A stretch of 64,000 nt of DNA from Regnicoccus_A sp014224355 (lineage in GTDB: Bacteria; Cyanobacteriota; Cyanobacteriia; PCC-6307; Cyanobiaceae): positions 620,001 through 684,000 of the forward strand of contig NZ_CP154799.1 in assembly GCF_050920705.1 (NCBI RefSeq), in the 5' to 3' direction. The notes below the pieces were generated by a model, which made no database searches, was not told where the DNA came from, and saw only the letters and a program-made list of their open reading frames with translations. Positions 38,475 through 48,700 of this stretch are shown here, piece after piece. Numbering within the stretch: the first letter of the stretch is position 1; each line of letters opens with the position of its first letter. A program made the translations under genes and the position numbers.

Positions 38475-39158
38475 TCAGGCCAGCCCTGCAGGCATGTTCG
38501 GGGAGGTGCGCAGCACCTCGAACACCTCCGCATAGGTGCCTGAAAAGCTCATCACGCCGCGGTAGCGCGCCAGCCCGAGAAAGGCTTCGTCGTAGTGGGT
38601 GGGCTCGATCTGGGACCGGTGGCAGCGCAGGGCGTCCAGCTTCCGCTCCACCGTGGCAGTGATGTCCACCGCCAGCTGATGGCTGCTGAGGGGATGCCAC
38701 ACCTCGTAACCGAGGATCGTGGGCGGCATGTGCGGCTCTCCGCTGGCTTCCTGATACCAGGGCCCCGCGGCGCCGGCCACGGCGGCCATCACCAGCTCGT
38801 GGACCACGCGGTGATCCGGGAAGGCGTCGCTGCTGGCATGCACGAACAGGATCTCCGGGCGCACCGCGCGGATCAGATCGATCACGGCGATCTTCTGCTC
38901 CCGCGAGTACTGCGTCAGCCCATCGGGCGCGCGCAGGAACTCCACACGCTCGGAACCCAGCACCGCCGCGGCGCGGCGCGCTTCCTGCTCGCGGGTGGCC
39001 GCCAGTGTGGCCCGATCGATGGTGCTGCTGCCGGCCTCCCCGGAGGTGACGCACACGTGCACGGCACGCCAGCCCTGCTCGATCAGTTTGCGCACGGTGC
39101 CGCCGCAACCGATCTCGATGTCATCGGGGTGAGCGCCGAAGGCGAGAAGGGTGGGCAT
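38475..39158 (-). CDS. PIG-L family deacetylase
   Basis: A zinc-dependent N-deacetylase of the LmbE/PIG-L family (227 residues). The metal motif AFGAHPDDIEIGCGGT is at residues 6-21, and the later ligand motif is in DAFPDHRVVHELVMAA at about 113-128. Such enzymes remove acetyl groups from GlcNAc-type sugars or drug and mycothiol intermediates. It lies 36 bases downstream of the lactonase gene and 19 upstream of the monooxygenase. The combination suggests tailoring or breakdown of an acetylated aminosugar compound, which is inference. Confidence 0.9.
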   Translation of the reverse strand: MPTLLAFGAHPDDIEIGCGGTVRKLIEQGWRAVHVCVTSGEAGSSTIDRATLAATREQEARRAAAVLGSERVEFLRAPDGLTQYSREQKIAVIDLIRAVRPEILFVHASSDAFPDHRVVHELVMAAVAGAAGPWYQEASGEPHMPPTILGYEVWHPLSSHQLAVDITATVERKLDALRCHRSQIEPTHYDEAFLGLARYRGVMSFSGTYAEVFEVLRTSPNMPAGLA

Positions 39159-39194
39159 CGGCTGGTTGGGGGGGAAAACAATCGGTTGCGACGT

Positions 39195-40193
<999 letters not shown>

Positions 40194-40272
40194 GGACGCA
40201 GCTCAGGAGGGTTCCCTTTCGTTGTAGCCAGGCGCCGCTGCGAAACTGACCTCTGTGCGCTGAGCCGGGCCC

Positions 40273-41086
40273 ATGGCCGCTGATACCTACATCCTCGGCA
40301 CCGATGCCCAGGAGCGGGAGCGCCTGCGGCGGCAGCATGAGCTCTGGCTGCCGTCGGCCCGGTCGGCCTGGCATCGCGCCGGACTGAGGGATGGCTGGCG
40401 AGTGCTCGACCTGGGGGCCGGCGCGGGCGACTGCAGCCTCGAGCTGGCCCGTGTGGTGGGACCCCGCGGCCGTGTGCTGGCCCTGGAGCAGAGCCCTGCC
40501 TATGTGGAGGAGGCGCGAGCCGCCGCCGGGGGGAGCAGCTGCCCTGGCTCGAGGTGCGCCGGCACGACCTGGCCAGTGACTCCCTGGCCCCCACCGGTTT
40601 CGATCTGGCCTGGTGCCGCTGGCTGGCGATGTTTCTGCCGGTGCTGGATCCGCTGCTCGATCTGCTCAGCCGGAGCCTCCGACCCGGTGGCCGGTTCGTG
40701 GCCCATGAATACGTGCACTGGGAGACCTTCGCGCTGCATCCCCACGGCGATGCCATCGGCCGCTTCGCCGAGGCCGCCATGGCCAGCTTCCGCGCAGCGG
40801 GGGTGACCCGAACGTGAACCGGCGGCTGCCGGCCCTGCTGGCCGAGCGCGGCTTCTGTATCGATGGGCTCCAGCCGCTGCCGGTGCTCGGCCGCGCCGGC
40901 GACCCCTGGGCCCAGTGGCTGGAACGGTTCGTGCGGATCTACGGCAGGGAACTGATCCGTCAGGGCCGCTGGAGCGAGGAGCAGGCCGCCCGGGCGGAGG
41001 CTGAGATGAGCGCCGCCCGCTCAGCCCCCGGCAGCTACTGGGTGGGGCCCACGGTGCTGGAAGTCCAGGCCAGCGCGCCGGCGTGA
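40273..41086 (+). pseudogene. SAM methyltransferase split by two one-base frameshifts
   Basis: The N-terminal piece has HELWLPSARSAWHRAGLRDG and the SAM motif WRVLDLGAGAGDCSLELARV, VLALEQSPAYVEEA. At about 40530, in a G run, a missing G shifts the frame; the continuation is RRHDLASDSLAPTGFDLAWC then LLSRSLRPGGRFVAHEYVHW. At about 40804 another missing G (GTGACC for GTGGACC) shifts it again to NRRLPALLAERGFCIDGLQP. The pieces join into one normal class I methyltransferase of about 270 residues. Both lesions are single-base, so sequence error is likely. Confidence 0.85.
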
Positions 41087-41112
41087 GCGCCTGAACCGGT
41101 CACCAGTCCCAG

Positions 41113-41244
41113 ATGCGATTTCCTCGAATCCTGAGCTTCGGCCGCACCGGGGATGAATTGCTGGATGTCTTCGCGCTCCGGCCCGCCTCACTCAAGGGCC
41201 TCCGCGTTCTCGATTGCCCCGGAGGCCCCGGCTATGCCCTGACC
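41113..41244 (+). pseudogene. Methyltransferase-like N-terminal fragment
   Basis: The start MRFPRILSFGRTGDELLDVF, then LRVLDCPGGPG, resembles the beginning of a small class I methyltransferase whose glycine motif is CPGGPG. After about 41240 the frame loses any similarity (TSGSPATPNCVRSANG). From there to 41657 I find no credible gene on either strand. It is probably a truncated relative of its upstream neighbour. Confidence 0.5.
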
Positions 41245-41657
41245 AGCGGATCACCAGCGACGCCGAACTGTGTGAGGAGTGCAAATGGCTGGCGTTGCTG
41301 CCGCTGGAGGCCAAGTTGGTGCTGGCGAAGTGAGCGACGCCTCCGCCACGCTCAGCGTCCCACTGGCCAAGCTCAGACCGCCTTGCTCCCGGCCCGGCAG
41401 CGTCTCGGTGTGGGCTGTATTGGTGGGCAGGGGAGAGATCCAAGGCACACCGTTGTCACAGCAGTTGGAAGAACTGGAGGACTGCAGCCCGAACCTGCGG
41501 GCAGCGAGCACATCGATGAGTCTCGGCCGTCTGCCCGATGCGCTGGAGCGGACCCCAGAAACCACAGAGCTGGGTGATCCGGTGGACCTGCAGCTGGTCG
41601 ATCTGTTCGTGCTGGCCCGGTTAACGCTGCAGCGGCAGCGTTGAGCGAGGTTTCACC

Positions 41658-41807
41658 ATGACGATCGCGAAAATAGTCGGCAAAGGACACATTGTATTGA
41701 TCGACAAAAACACAATAAACTTCGTTCAGTACGGCGTTCTGGAAAACGGCTCCGCCGCGATTTTTTCCGAAAATCTGACAAGAGTGAATGAAATACCCGT
41801 TTGCTGA
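41658..41807 (+). CDS. 49-residue hypothetical protein, AT-rich
   Basis: A short complete ORF: MTIAKIVGKGHIVLIDKN, then TINFVQYGVLENGSAAIFSE, ending NEIPVC. A purine-rich gagcgagg lies about 8 bases before the ATG and could be a ribosome-binding site. Codon use favours A/T third positions (aaa, gaa, att), in contrast to the GC-rich genes around it. The protein alternates hydrophobic and charged residues like a small beta-rich domain. I do not recognise it; it may be a foreign small gene or a fragment of one. Confidence 0.45.
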   Translation: MTIAKIVGKGHIVLIDKNTINFVQYGVLENGSAAIFSENLTRVNEIPVC

Positions 41808-41902
41808 TATTCCACTCCAAAAATAGAAAGACGCAGAAGATCAAGCAGGGCTAGATGTTCTGTCTCAGCAGGTTGATCAGTGGCCAATGAAGTGTGAGGC
41901 CG

Positions 41903-42193
41903 CTATGGGTTGAGGTGCGACCCACCAACCCCGACCTGACGCCTCCATGCATAGCCATCCAGTGTTGGCTCCACGCCCAAATGCCCTTCGATCTTGCTCC
42001 GAAAGCCCCATTGCACGCAGCCATTGGTCACTTCCACCGCAAGCAGCTGGGCGAAGGCCGTCAGGCCGGGCACCTCGCTCAGGCGTGCCCAGTCGATTTG
42101 GGCAGTGGCATCGACATCTGAGGGCGGCAGGGCCATCGCAGTCAGTTGTTCAGATGTTGTTTCTTTCAAGGACTGGATCAGGTTATAAACCAT
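41903..42193 (-). CDS. Hypothetical protein (96 residues)
   Basis: The frame reads MVYNLIQSLKETTSEQLTAM, ALPPSDVDATAQIDWARLSE then VPGLTAFAQLLAVEVTNGCV. The first 70 residues look like real protein, with balanced composition and an amphipathic start, but the last part is weaker. I recognise no domain. No similar neighbour is present. It may be a truncated gene or chance. Confidence 0.3.
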   Translation of the reverse strand: MVYNLIQSLKETTSEQLTAMALPPSDVDATAQIDWARLSEVPGLTAFAQLLAVEVTNGCVQWGFRSKIEGHLGVEPTLDGYAWRRQVGVGGSHLNP

Positions 42194-42534
42194 GAGTCAG
42201 CCACGGATGATTGAAATCCTGGAGGCAAAGCATGCCTCCGATAACCACAGCCATGACGACAGCCATGACGACAGCCACGGTGAGTGGCCATGCTGCCGGA
42301 AGAGCAACTCGGGGTCGTGCCAGAGGTGCCAAAATAGTTCCGCAATCTACGGAGCATCAACAAAGACCGCCAGATCCTGGGGAACGGCTGTCAAAGGGAG
42401 AAACGACTAGCCACTCGAAATCCACTCACCATCCGCCGCTGCCCATCTCAGCAGGCAGCCGAATTGTAAACGAACATTCACCCATTCTGACCTCAACACG
42501 GCGCTGGAATCCCTGATCTTAGGAGCGCTTCAAG
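42194..42534. other. Non-coding stretch with a short tandem repeat
   Basis: About 340 bases between a doubtful ORF and the TPR gene. It holds two tandem copies of ccatgacgacag (42251-42274) followed by a partial third (ccacgg). Short ORFs through the repeat (His/Asp/Ser-rich) have no further support. The remainder shows nothing recognisable. Confidence 0.55.
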
Positions 42535-44175
42535 TCACCTACCCAGCAGCGCTGCCCTGGCGTGGTCGATCCGAGGCGAGCGGGCGGAGCTTCCCACGAT
42601 GGCCACCAACTCTCCGTAACGCATGCGTGCCAGCGCCTTGTTGCCCTGCTCCTCCGCTGCCCGCCCGGCTCCATACAGGCTGTTGAGGCGTCCTGGGCTT
42701 CGCGCCAGAACGGCCGCGTAGGCCTGGTAGGCCTCAGCGGGCCTGGCCAGCTCCATCAGCATGTCGCCCAGCAGTTCCTGCGCCGGCAGCACCTCTCCAG
42801 GTGTCACCGCATGTTTCTCGGTGGTTGCCTCCAGGGCCGCCGCCGCCTGCATCGCCACCAGGGCCTCCTCCTGATCGCCCTGGCTGAACAACAACCAGGC
42901 CAGGGCTGACTGCCGCATGATCGCCACCTGTTTCCCCCAGTACGCCGACGTCTCCTTGGCAGCCACCTCCAGTTGCTCCAGGCGTCGCAGCTCAGCCTCG
43001 GCTCGGGCGGTCTGACCACTGCGGGCAGCGCCGAGGGAGCGGCTGAACCGGCTGATCGCCTCCATGGCGGGGAACTTCTGCCAGGGGAAGCGCTCCGGAC
43101 TCCCCACCGCCACATCGGCCGCCGACTCCCAGCGCTGCTGCTCCAGGGCGATGCGCGCCGGCACCGCCGCCAGGGTGTACCCCGAGGCCAGGTGGGTCTG
43201 CAGGGGTTCCTCGAGGCCTTCCATCACCGCAGCCACCTCTGCGGCGGCATCAGGATTGCCCTGCTGGAGGTAGGCATAGGCCAGGTAATCGAGGGCATGC
43301 AGGTAGTGCAGCGACACGGCATCCCCGGCCGGATGCTGCAGCGCTGCCTGGGCAGAGCGGCTGTTCATCTCGACCGATTCCTCCCACAACCCCAGCCGGG
43401 TGAAGATGTGCGAGGGCATGTGGAGCGCGTGGGGAACGCTGGGGGCAATGCGTCCGTAGTTACGGGCCACCTCCAGGGCCTGATCGGCCAGGGTGGGCAG
43501 ATCGTGGGCGTGGATGGTGTAGTGGTGCGCCCCGGGGTGGTCGGGAACCTGCTTGAGGACCGGCGCCGCAGTGGCGGAGGCCTGCTTCTGCACCCGATAG
43601 CTCTTGTCGCCGGGATCTGCCGTGGCCAGCACGGCCAGCGCCGTGAAGCTGCGGATCTCGGGATCGCCTGGATACCTCTGCAGGGCCTGGTTCCAGCCCT
43701 CGGCGAAGGCCTCCAGATTGGGGCGCTCATCGCTGCTGCGGCCCACCGCCCAATAGCGCTGGACCGCTGACACCATGACCCTCTCCCGATCTGTCAGGCC
43801 CGGCTGCAGGGCCGCCTTCTCGGCCATGCGGCGGCCCTGCTCGAAGCTCTCCTCACTGGGGGGATCCGACCAGAGCGGGTGGATGTGCGTCATCGACTGC
43901 CCCCAGTAGGCCATGGCGCAGTCCGGGTCCTTGTCAGCCACGGCCTCGAACGTGGCGCGGGCGCCCCGATAGGTCATGTGATGCAGCAAGGCAAGGCCGC
44001 GCTCAAGTTGAGGCTGCACCGCGGAGGCGCAGGACGTGGGCCACTGCACTGTCCCCAGCTGGCCGCCGTAGGGATCGTTGCCGGCTTCCGCACCGGCGGT
44101 CAGGGGCTGAAGCAACCCGCCACACAGCAGGCCACCCAGACAGGTCAGGGACAGTCGGTTCATCACGGTGCTCAT
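42535..44175 (-). CDS. Exported TPR-repeat protein
   Basis: From the ATG at 44175 the protein has a signal peptide (MNRLSLTCLGGLLCGGLLQP, then AGA) and about 500 mature residues of helical repeats. TPR-like units are clear, such as GLALLHHMTYRGARATFEAV, ADKDPDCAMAYWGQSMTHIH, and near the end ELLGDMLMELARPAEAYQAY then LYGAGRAAEEQGNKALARMR. Short motifs PSHIFTRLGLW and YLHALDYLAYAYLQQG are typical of a bacterial family annotated only as TPR proteins. Likely a periplasmic scaffold; partner unknown. The ORF upstream of 44175 is not supported. Confidence 0.82.
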   Translation of the reverse strand: MSTVMNRLSLTCLGGLLCGGLLQPLTAGAEAGNDPYGGQLGTVQWPTSCASAVQPQLERGLALLHHMTYRGARATFEAVADKDPDCAMAYWGQSMTHIHPLWSDPPSEESFEQGRRMAEKAALQPGLTDRERVMVSAVQRYWAVGRSSDERPNLEAFAEGWNQALQRYPGDPEIRSFTALAVLATADPGDKSYRVQKQASATAAPVLKQVPDHPGAHHYTIHAHDLPTLADQALEVARNYGRIAPSVPHALHMPSHIFTRLGLWEESVEMNSRSAQAALQHPAGDAVSLHYLHALDYLAYAYLQQGNPDAAAEVAAVMEGLEEPLQTHLASGYTLAAVPARIALEQQRWESAADVAVGSPERFPWQKFPAMEAISRFSRSLGAARSGQTARAEAELRRLEQLEVAAKETSAYWGKQVAIMRQSALAWLLFSQGDQEEALVAMQAAAALEATTEKHAVTPGEVLPAQELLGDMLMELARPAEAYQAYAAVLARSPGRLNSLYGAGRAAEEQGNKALARMRYGELVAIVGSSARSPRIDHARAALLGR

Positions 44176-44297
44176 GCTGCCCTTCTCTGTAGCCATGGCT
44201 GCAACAGAAGGCCGCAGATGCTGCGGATGGCGCCGCTGCCCGCGCTGCAATGGCCTGGTGGAGCCGGTGCAGAAGACGGTGGTGACAGAGCTACGGC

Positions 44298-44640
44298 TGT
44301 CAGGTGTCAATCAGGTTGATGGGAGCTTTGCATCAACAACTTGTTACCCATCTCAATTGACGCCTGGTAACACGGGCTGCTTCTCGTTTTGGGCATCCTG
44401 CAGGCTTGGATGCTCGACCGCAGCCAGGCCGGCCATCTCGTTTTCGATCCATTGCGGCCGGTAATCGCGCAGACGCCGCTGCAGGGGCGTTCGCGGTGGG
44501 TGGTGCTGGCGATTGATCCAGCCGCTGGTAGCCCACCACCCGGCGCACCAGCATCCCGTTCTTCTGCTCCACCCAGGCCTGGTCGTTGCTCTGGTAGGCC
44601 GGGGATCGGGTGCGCACGATTTGGGAGCCCTGCCAGCACC
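44298..44640 (-). mobile_element. Remnant of the DDE transposase element type
   Basis: The end at 44298 reads TGTCAGGTGTCAATCAGG with the inner block gagctttgcatc, matching the tips of the element at 22871-24650. Within, the minus strand encodes SPAYQSNDQAWVEQKNGMLV then RRVVGYQRLD, the Glu motif of that transposase. The rest is deleted or scrambled. It separates the TPR gene from the glycosyltransferase. Confidence 0.75.
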
Positions 44641-44659
44641 TCAGCCATCGCTGTCGGGG

Positions 44660-45979
44660 TCAGCGCCTGCCACCGGCGAGCTGCGCCTCGATCGCCGCGA
44701 CAGTGCAGGCCACCCCGTCTTCGCGGGCTAGGCACTGCTGGAGCTCCCGCGCTCGTTGGCCAAAGCGTGGCTCGCTTGCCAGCGCCCGGATACTCGCGGC
44801 CAGGTCCTCGGCGCTGAGATTCTTCCGCCGGTGGGTGGCGGGACTGACGCCGAGCCGCTCAAGCATGCGCCCCCAGGCGGGCTGATCCGCAAAGAACGCC
44901 ACCACTGTCGAGGGGATGCCGTAGCGCAGGGTGGAGGCTGTTGTGCCGGCACCACCGTGGTGAATGGCGGCCTGCACCCTGGGGAACAGCCAGCTGTGTG
45001 GGCACTCCTCCAGCAGAAACACATCGGTTGGCAGGGCGGCGCTGGGCAGCACCCGTCCCCAGCCAGGTGAGAGGAGCAGGCGCACTCCGGCCTGCCGCGC
45101 CGCTTCCACCACGACAGACGCCAGCGCCTCGGGGTCGGGGGTGATCATGCTGCCGAACCCGGCGTAGAAGGGGGCAGGGCCGTTCTCCAGAAAGTCGGCC
45201 AGATCCTGATCAGGGCTGTAGGGAGTGGACAGGATCGCCCCCTCGGGCGAGCGGGGCTCGAGGAAGCAGAAGCCGGTGAGCGCGGCGCTCGCTTTCCAGT
45301 CAGCCGGGCGCGGCAACATCTGGGGGCTGATCAGATGCAGGACCGGCGGATCCACCAGGTGAGCGGGCGGAGTGCGGCGGCTCTGGGCACCGCCCCAGGG
45401 GAGGGGCTTCAGCCCCAGACGTTCGCGGCGAAAGGCCTGAATCACCCGGGCGTCCTGACGCCACTTGAGCAGGCTCACCAGTCGGTAGCTGCTGCGATTC
45501 AGGCGCCGGCGCAGCCGTCGACGCAGCCCGCCGCCGGTCTCGCTGGTGGGTGATGCGGGGAAGCCCAGGAAGGGGAAATCGCCGGTGGCCATGATCGGCA
45601 CGGGACTCAGCACCACCAGGCGGCAGCCGGTGGCCTCGGCCAGGTGGTACCCCCAGAGGCAGAGCGGCGAGACCAGCAGCAGATCCGTGCCCTCCATCGC
45701 GGGATGGGCCGTCTCCAGCAGTTCGCTCAGCAGTGCATCGGAGATCAGCCGCACGGGCTTGCCCTGCATCAGCTTCAGGCCCTGGTCCGATCGCAGCAGC
45801 TTGGTGAAGTCGCCTGGCAGCGGCACGAAGGGCACCGCCTGGGCCTCGGCCACCGCCTGAAAATTGACGCTGCCGATCATGGTCACCTGATGACCGCGGC
45901 GCTGGAGTTCCAGCAGGATCGCCAGGTAGGGCTGCAGATCTCCTCGGGACCCCACGGAGATCAACCGGATCCTGGCCAT
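44660..45979 (-). CDS. UGT-type (GT1) glycosyltransferase
   Basis: A 439-residue GT-B glycosyltransferase similar to sterol 3-beta-glucosyltransferases and macrolide transferases. The start at the ATG 45979 gives MARIRLISVGSRGDLQPYLA, the classic N-terminal motif. The acceptor half has GHQVTMIGSVNFQAVAEAQA, and the donor half has PAPFYAGFGSMITPDPEALA, VFLLEECPHSWLFPRVQAAI and HHGGAGTTASTLRYGIPSTV, with FADQPAWGRMLERLGV after it. It probably glucosylates a lipid or small molecule. The open frame upstream to 46243 lacks homologous features. Confidence 0.9.
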   Translation of the reverse strand: MARIRLISVGSRGDLQPYLAILLELQRRGHQVTMIGSVNFQAVAEAQAVPFVPLPGDFTKLLRSDQGLKLMQGKPVRLISDALLSELLETAHPAMEGTDLLLVSPLCLWGYHLAEATGCRLVVLSPVPIMATGDFPFLGFPASPTSETGGGLRRRLRRRLNRSSYRLVSLLKWRQDARVIQAFRRERLGLKPLPWGGAQSRRTPPAHLVDPPVLHLISPQMLPRPADWKASAALTGFCFLEPRSPEGAILSTPYSPDQDLADFLENGPAPFYAGFGSMITPDPEALASVVVEAARQAGVRLLLSPGWGRVLPSAALPTDVFLLEECPHSWLFPRVQAAIHHGGAGTTASTLRYGIPSTVVAFFADQPAWGRMLERLGVSPATHRRKNLSAEDLAASIRALASEPRFGQRARELQQCLAREDGVACTVAAIEAQLAGGRR

Positions 45980-46289
45980 GGTGAGAAACCTGCAGCTGCG
46001 TGATGCTGCACGATTTCGCAGTGCGCTGAGGCCAGCCAGCTGATGGTTCAGCCTCCCAGCGGCTTGCCGCCCCGCAAGCTCGTTCTGATCGGGACAGCCG
46101 ACGAGCAGAAGTGAGCGCAGGTACACACCGACCGGCACAAAAACCGTTCGGTTTGCCCCACTGATTGATCCCCATGGCCAGCGAGCTTGTCGCCAACCGA
46201 CTTCATTGTCGGCGAACGTACCAGGGCCTGGCAGGACGAACAACCCCGCACCCTCTCCGATTGGCTGGAGCTGCTTGACGCAGCCAGTG

Positions 46290-46691
46290 CATCGCCTCGG
46301 CTCGCAGGGCTTCAGCCTCGCCCAGATCGAGAATCAGATGCTGCGGCAGCACAGCGAAGACCCTCGCATCCACGTCGCGATCGTCTGCGCCTCGCTCGGC
46401 GCTCCGCTGCTTCGCGCTGAGGCCTATTCCCCGGAGCGTGTGGAGCAGCAGCTCCAGGACGACCTGATCCGCTTCGTGAACAATCCCGGGAAGATGCGCC
46501 TCGATGCGGAAGCCGGCATTCTCCACGGCAGCCGAATCTTCCAGTGGTACAGGGCCGACTTTCTGGCGGCATCCCCCTCGATCGCGGCCTGGATCCTTCC
46601 CCATCTGCAGGGCATCAGCGCATGCAACAGGCCGCCACGGCTGGCCTTCCTCCCCTACGACTGGAGCCTCAATCAACGGATGTCCCCGTAG
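46290..46691 (+). pseudogene. DUF547 protein, C-terminal fragment
   Basis: The recognisable part reads GFSLAQIENQMLRQHSEDPR, IHVAIVCASLGAPLLRAEAY then VNNPGKMRLDAEAG and SRIFQWYRADF, the core of DUF547 proteins. The N-terminal half of the domain is absent, and the ORF start at 46206 lies in unrelated sequence. Its end overlaps the minus-strand glycosyltransferase remnant by 19 bases. Function of DUF547 proteins is unknown. Confidence 0.7.
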
Positions 46692-47057
46692 CACCGCTTC
46701 AGGCGGCTCGGCGGTACTCCGAGGCCCCAGATAATGCCGATCGCGAGATAGATCAGCACGATGCGCCCCAGGCGCCCCAGGCGCAGACAGAGGTCGCCGG
46801 CTTCCATGATCGGCAGGCTCGGGTCGAATCCTCCGCACAACCAGAAATCGCGACGGCGGCAATCGAGGACTCCGCGAATGTGCGCTCGGCCACGCTGACC
46901 AGATCATCGGGAGTCAGGGTGTCCGCATGCAGGAAACGGGGCAGATCGCCCGTGGCCTGCCGCGCGCCCCGGTTCATCTGAATGGCCCGGCCCGCAGCGT
47001 GCGCGCCGGCGTGGTGGCTTCATTCAGGGCGGGAATGATGATTGAGAGCCGTGCCAT
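46673..47057 (-). pseudogene. TIGR04283-like GT2, deleted
   Basis: The ATG at 47057 opens MARLSIIIPALNEATTPART, the start of TIGR04283 family 2 transferases. After a break comes RGARQATGDLPRFLHADTLT (donor-site HADT), and the end, IYLAIGIIWGLGVPPSRLKR then CYGDIR, matches the family C-terminus. The middle is missing and frames change. In this family the DUF547 gene is often a neighbour, and here both are remnants side by side. Its start overlaps the acyltransferase 3' end by 38 bases. Confidence 0.7.
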
Positions 47058-48177
47058 GGCCAGCGTCCTGACGCTGCGTCAGGACGTTATGGAGGCCAGC
47101 ACTCAACAGCAGCGAAGCCAGGGCGATCAGCACGAACTTCACACCCAGGGCCACGGGCAGAGGCACCACAAAGAAGGCGATCACCACGATCAGGGGCTGG
47201 TGAAAGAGAACGATCGAAAAGCCCACCCGGTTGCCATAGCGCAGGATCGGATGGCTGCTGGCGCGATAGGGCCGGGCCAGGGCCAGCAGGGCCAGCACCC
47301 AGCACCAGCTGTTGAAGCCTCGGAAGGCCTGATGGAGCATGGAGGGCACTGAGTAGGCACGCTCCGGCACCGTGTCGCTGAGGCTGAGCGCCAGCAGCAG
47401 CACCATGCTCAGGCCGGCCGTGGCCAGCAGCAGCGCGCGGTTCCGCTCCAGCGCACACCACAGCCCGCTGCGGTTGCAGAAGAGCGCGCCATACACGAAG
47501 TACAGCAGATAGAGCACCAGATTGGCCCAGTCGTCGTAGAGGTTCTGAAAGCCTGCCCAGTGGGGGCGCAACAGAGCCTCGCTCAGCATCAGGGGCCCCG
47601 CCAGAACGATCAACTCGCCCAGGCCGTGCGTCACCGGACGAGCCCGGATTCCATCACGCCCGCTGGCCTTCCGGCTGAGCCTCACCATCACGGGAAGGCA
47701 GGCGATGGAGATCACCAGCAGATAGGCCAGAAACCAGAGATGGGCCCATTCGAAATGACCGGCCGGGCGGATTCCGTCGAAGAAGCGGGGGTAGAACTGC
47801 AGGAAAGACCCCTTCACCTGGCCCGCCTGCAGCTCGTGGATGTAAACCTGGGGCGGTACAAGCAGCGGGATTCCGATCAGCAGGGGCACCAGGAGCCGCC
47901 GCAGACGTTGACGCAGATAGTCCACCGCGGAGCGTGTCTGCAGCGAATACCAGCTGGCCGCACCGGCCAGAAAGAAGAACAGAGGCATGTGCCACTGGTG
48001 CACGAACTCGATGAACACGCTCAGGCCGGCGCTGCTCTGGGCATCGGCGACATAGAAGCGGCCCAGCTCACCCTCGTAGAAGACAGCGGCCGAGTGAAAG
48101 GGGATCAGCAGCAGGACAGCCAGCAGCCGCAGCCAATCCAGATCAAGCGAACGGGGTGGATGGATGCCGGCCACCAT
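47020..48177 (-). CDS. Acyltransferase 3 family membrane protein
   Basis: About 385 residues with ten or more hydrophobic segments. The early motif SLDLDWLRLLAVLLLIPFHS carries the conserved membrane His, followed by HQWHMPLFFFLAGAASWYSL and the Arg-rich loop RQRLRRLLVPLLIGIPLLVP. This matches the glucan-modification (OpgC/MdoC-like) branch of acyltransferase 3. The ATG at 48177 overlaps the rhodanese stop by one base (TGATG). It probably acylates a periplasmic or surface glycan. Confidence 0.85.
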   Translation of the reverse strand: MVAGIHPPRSLDLDWLRLLAVLLLIPFHSAAVFYEGELGRFYVADAQSSAGLSVFIEFVHQWHMPLFFFLAGAASWYSLQTRSAVDYLRQRLRRLLVPLLIGIPLLVPPQVYIHELQAGQVKGSFLQFYPRFFDGIRPAGHFEWAHLWFLAYLLVISIACLPVMVRLSRKASGRDGIRARPVTHGLGELIVLAGPLMLSEALLRPHWAGFQNLYDDWANLVLYLLYFVYGALFCNRSGLWCALERNRALLLATAGLSMVLLLALSLSDTVPERAYSVPSMLHQAFRGFNSWCWVLALLALARPYRASSHPILRYGNRVGFSIVLFHQPLIVVIAFFVVPLPVALGVKFVLIALASLLLSAGLHNVLTQRQDAGHGTALNHHSRPE

Positions 48178-48665
48178 CAGCTTTCCCCGCCCCGGCTGTG
48201 CGCTGGCAGCAACCAGCCCCATCCCGGGCGGTAGGGATGCACCAGCAGGGTGGGCTCTCCCTGCCGGATCAGGCTGCGGCCTTCCAGGGCCCACTGAAAC
48301 AGGCCACCCTCGAGATTGACGACCCGCGTGAACCCGGCTCGCCGCAGCTCCTCCACCCGTGCGGCGCTGCGCACCCCCACCGAGCAGCAGACGACGATCG
48401 GCCTGTCCCTGGCCAGCGCCGCCATCGTTCCCACGCCCACAATCCGGCCACCGGCCCCGATCAGCGCGGCCCCGGGCAGGTGGCTGCACGCGAATTCAGC
48501 CGGGCTGCGGGCATCGAGGATCAGCCAGTCGACGCGCTCCTCTCCAGCCAGGATCCGCTGGAGCTGCTCCGCTGTGATCGAGGTGACGGCCGGATGGCGC
48601 AGCCGGATCCAGCGCTTCAGGCAGAAGAACACGACACGCCGAACGGCGCCTGCGGGGTTGACCAT
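48177..48665 (-). CDS. Rhodanese-like sulfurtransferase
   Basis: A single rhodanese domain of about 160 residues. It shows ITAEQLQRILAGEERVDWLI, LDARSPAEFACSHLPGAALI (the CH2A-type region) and the active loop IVVCCSVGVRSAARVEELRR, where a Cys of CSVGVRS would carry the persulfide. NLEGGLFQWALEG completes the fold. I use the ATG at 48665; the open frame extends to 48704. Tightly linked to the acyltransferase downstream and the alcohol dehydrogenase upstream. Confidence 0.85.
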   Translation of the reverse strand: MVNPAGAVRRVVFFCLKRWIRLRHPAVTSITAEQLQRILAGEERVDWLILDARSPAEFACSHLPGAALIGAGGRIVGVGTMAALARDRPIVVCCSVGVRSAARVEELRRAGFTRVVNLEGGLFQWALEGRSLIRQGEPTLLVHPYRPGWGWLLPAHSRGGES

Positions 48666-48700
48666 CAGCGCATCCTTCCACCTCCGGCGACGCCGTGGGC

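Noticed and set aside
41279..41644. 121-codon plus-strand ORF after the methyltransferase fragment
   Set aside because: Composition is uneven and no motif is recognisable; it may be out-of-frame debris.
42251..42276. Tandem 12-base repeat as a possible CRISPR or iteron
   Set aside because: Only two full copies with no spacers and no replication gene nearby.
42192..42516. His/Asp/Ser-rich ORFs through the 12-base repeat
   Set aside because: The repeat itself creates the metal-binding look; no conserved sequence beyond it.
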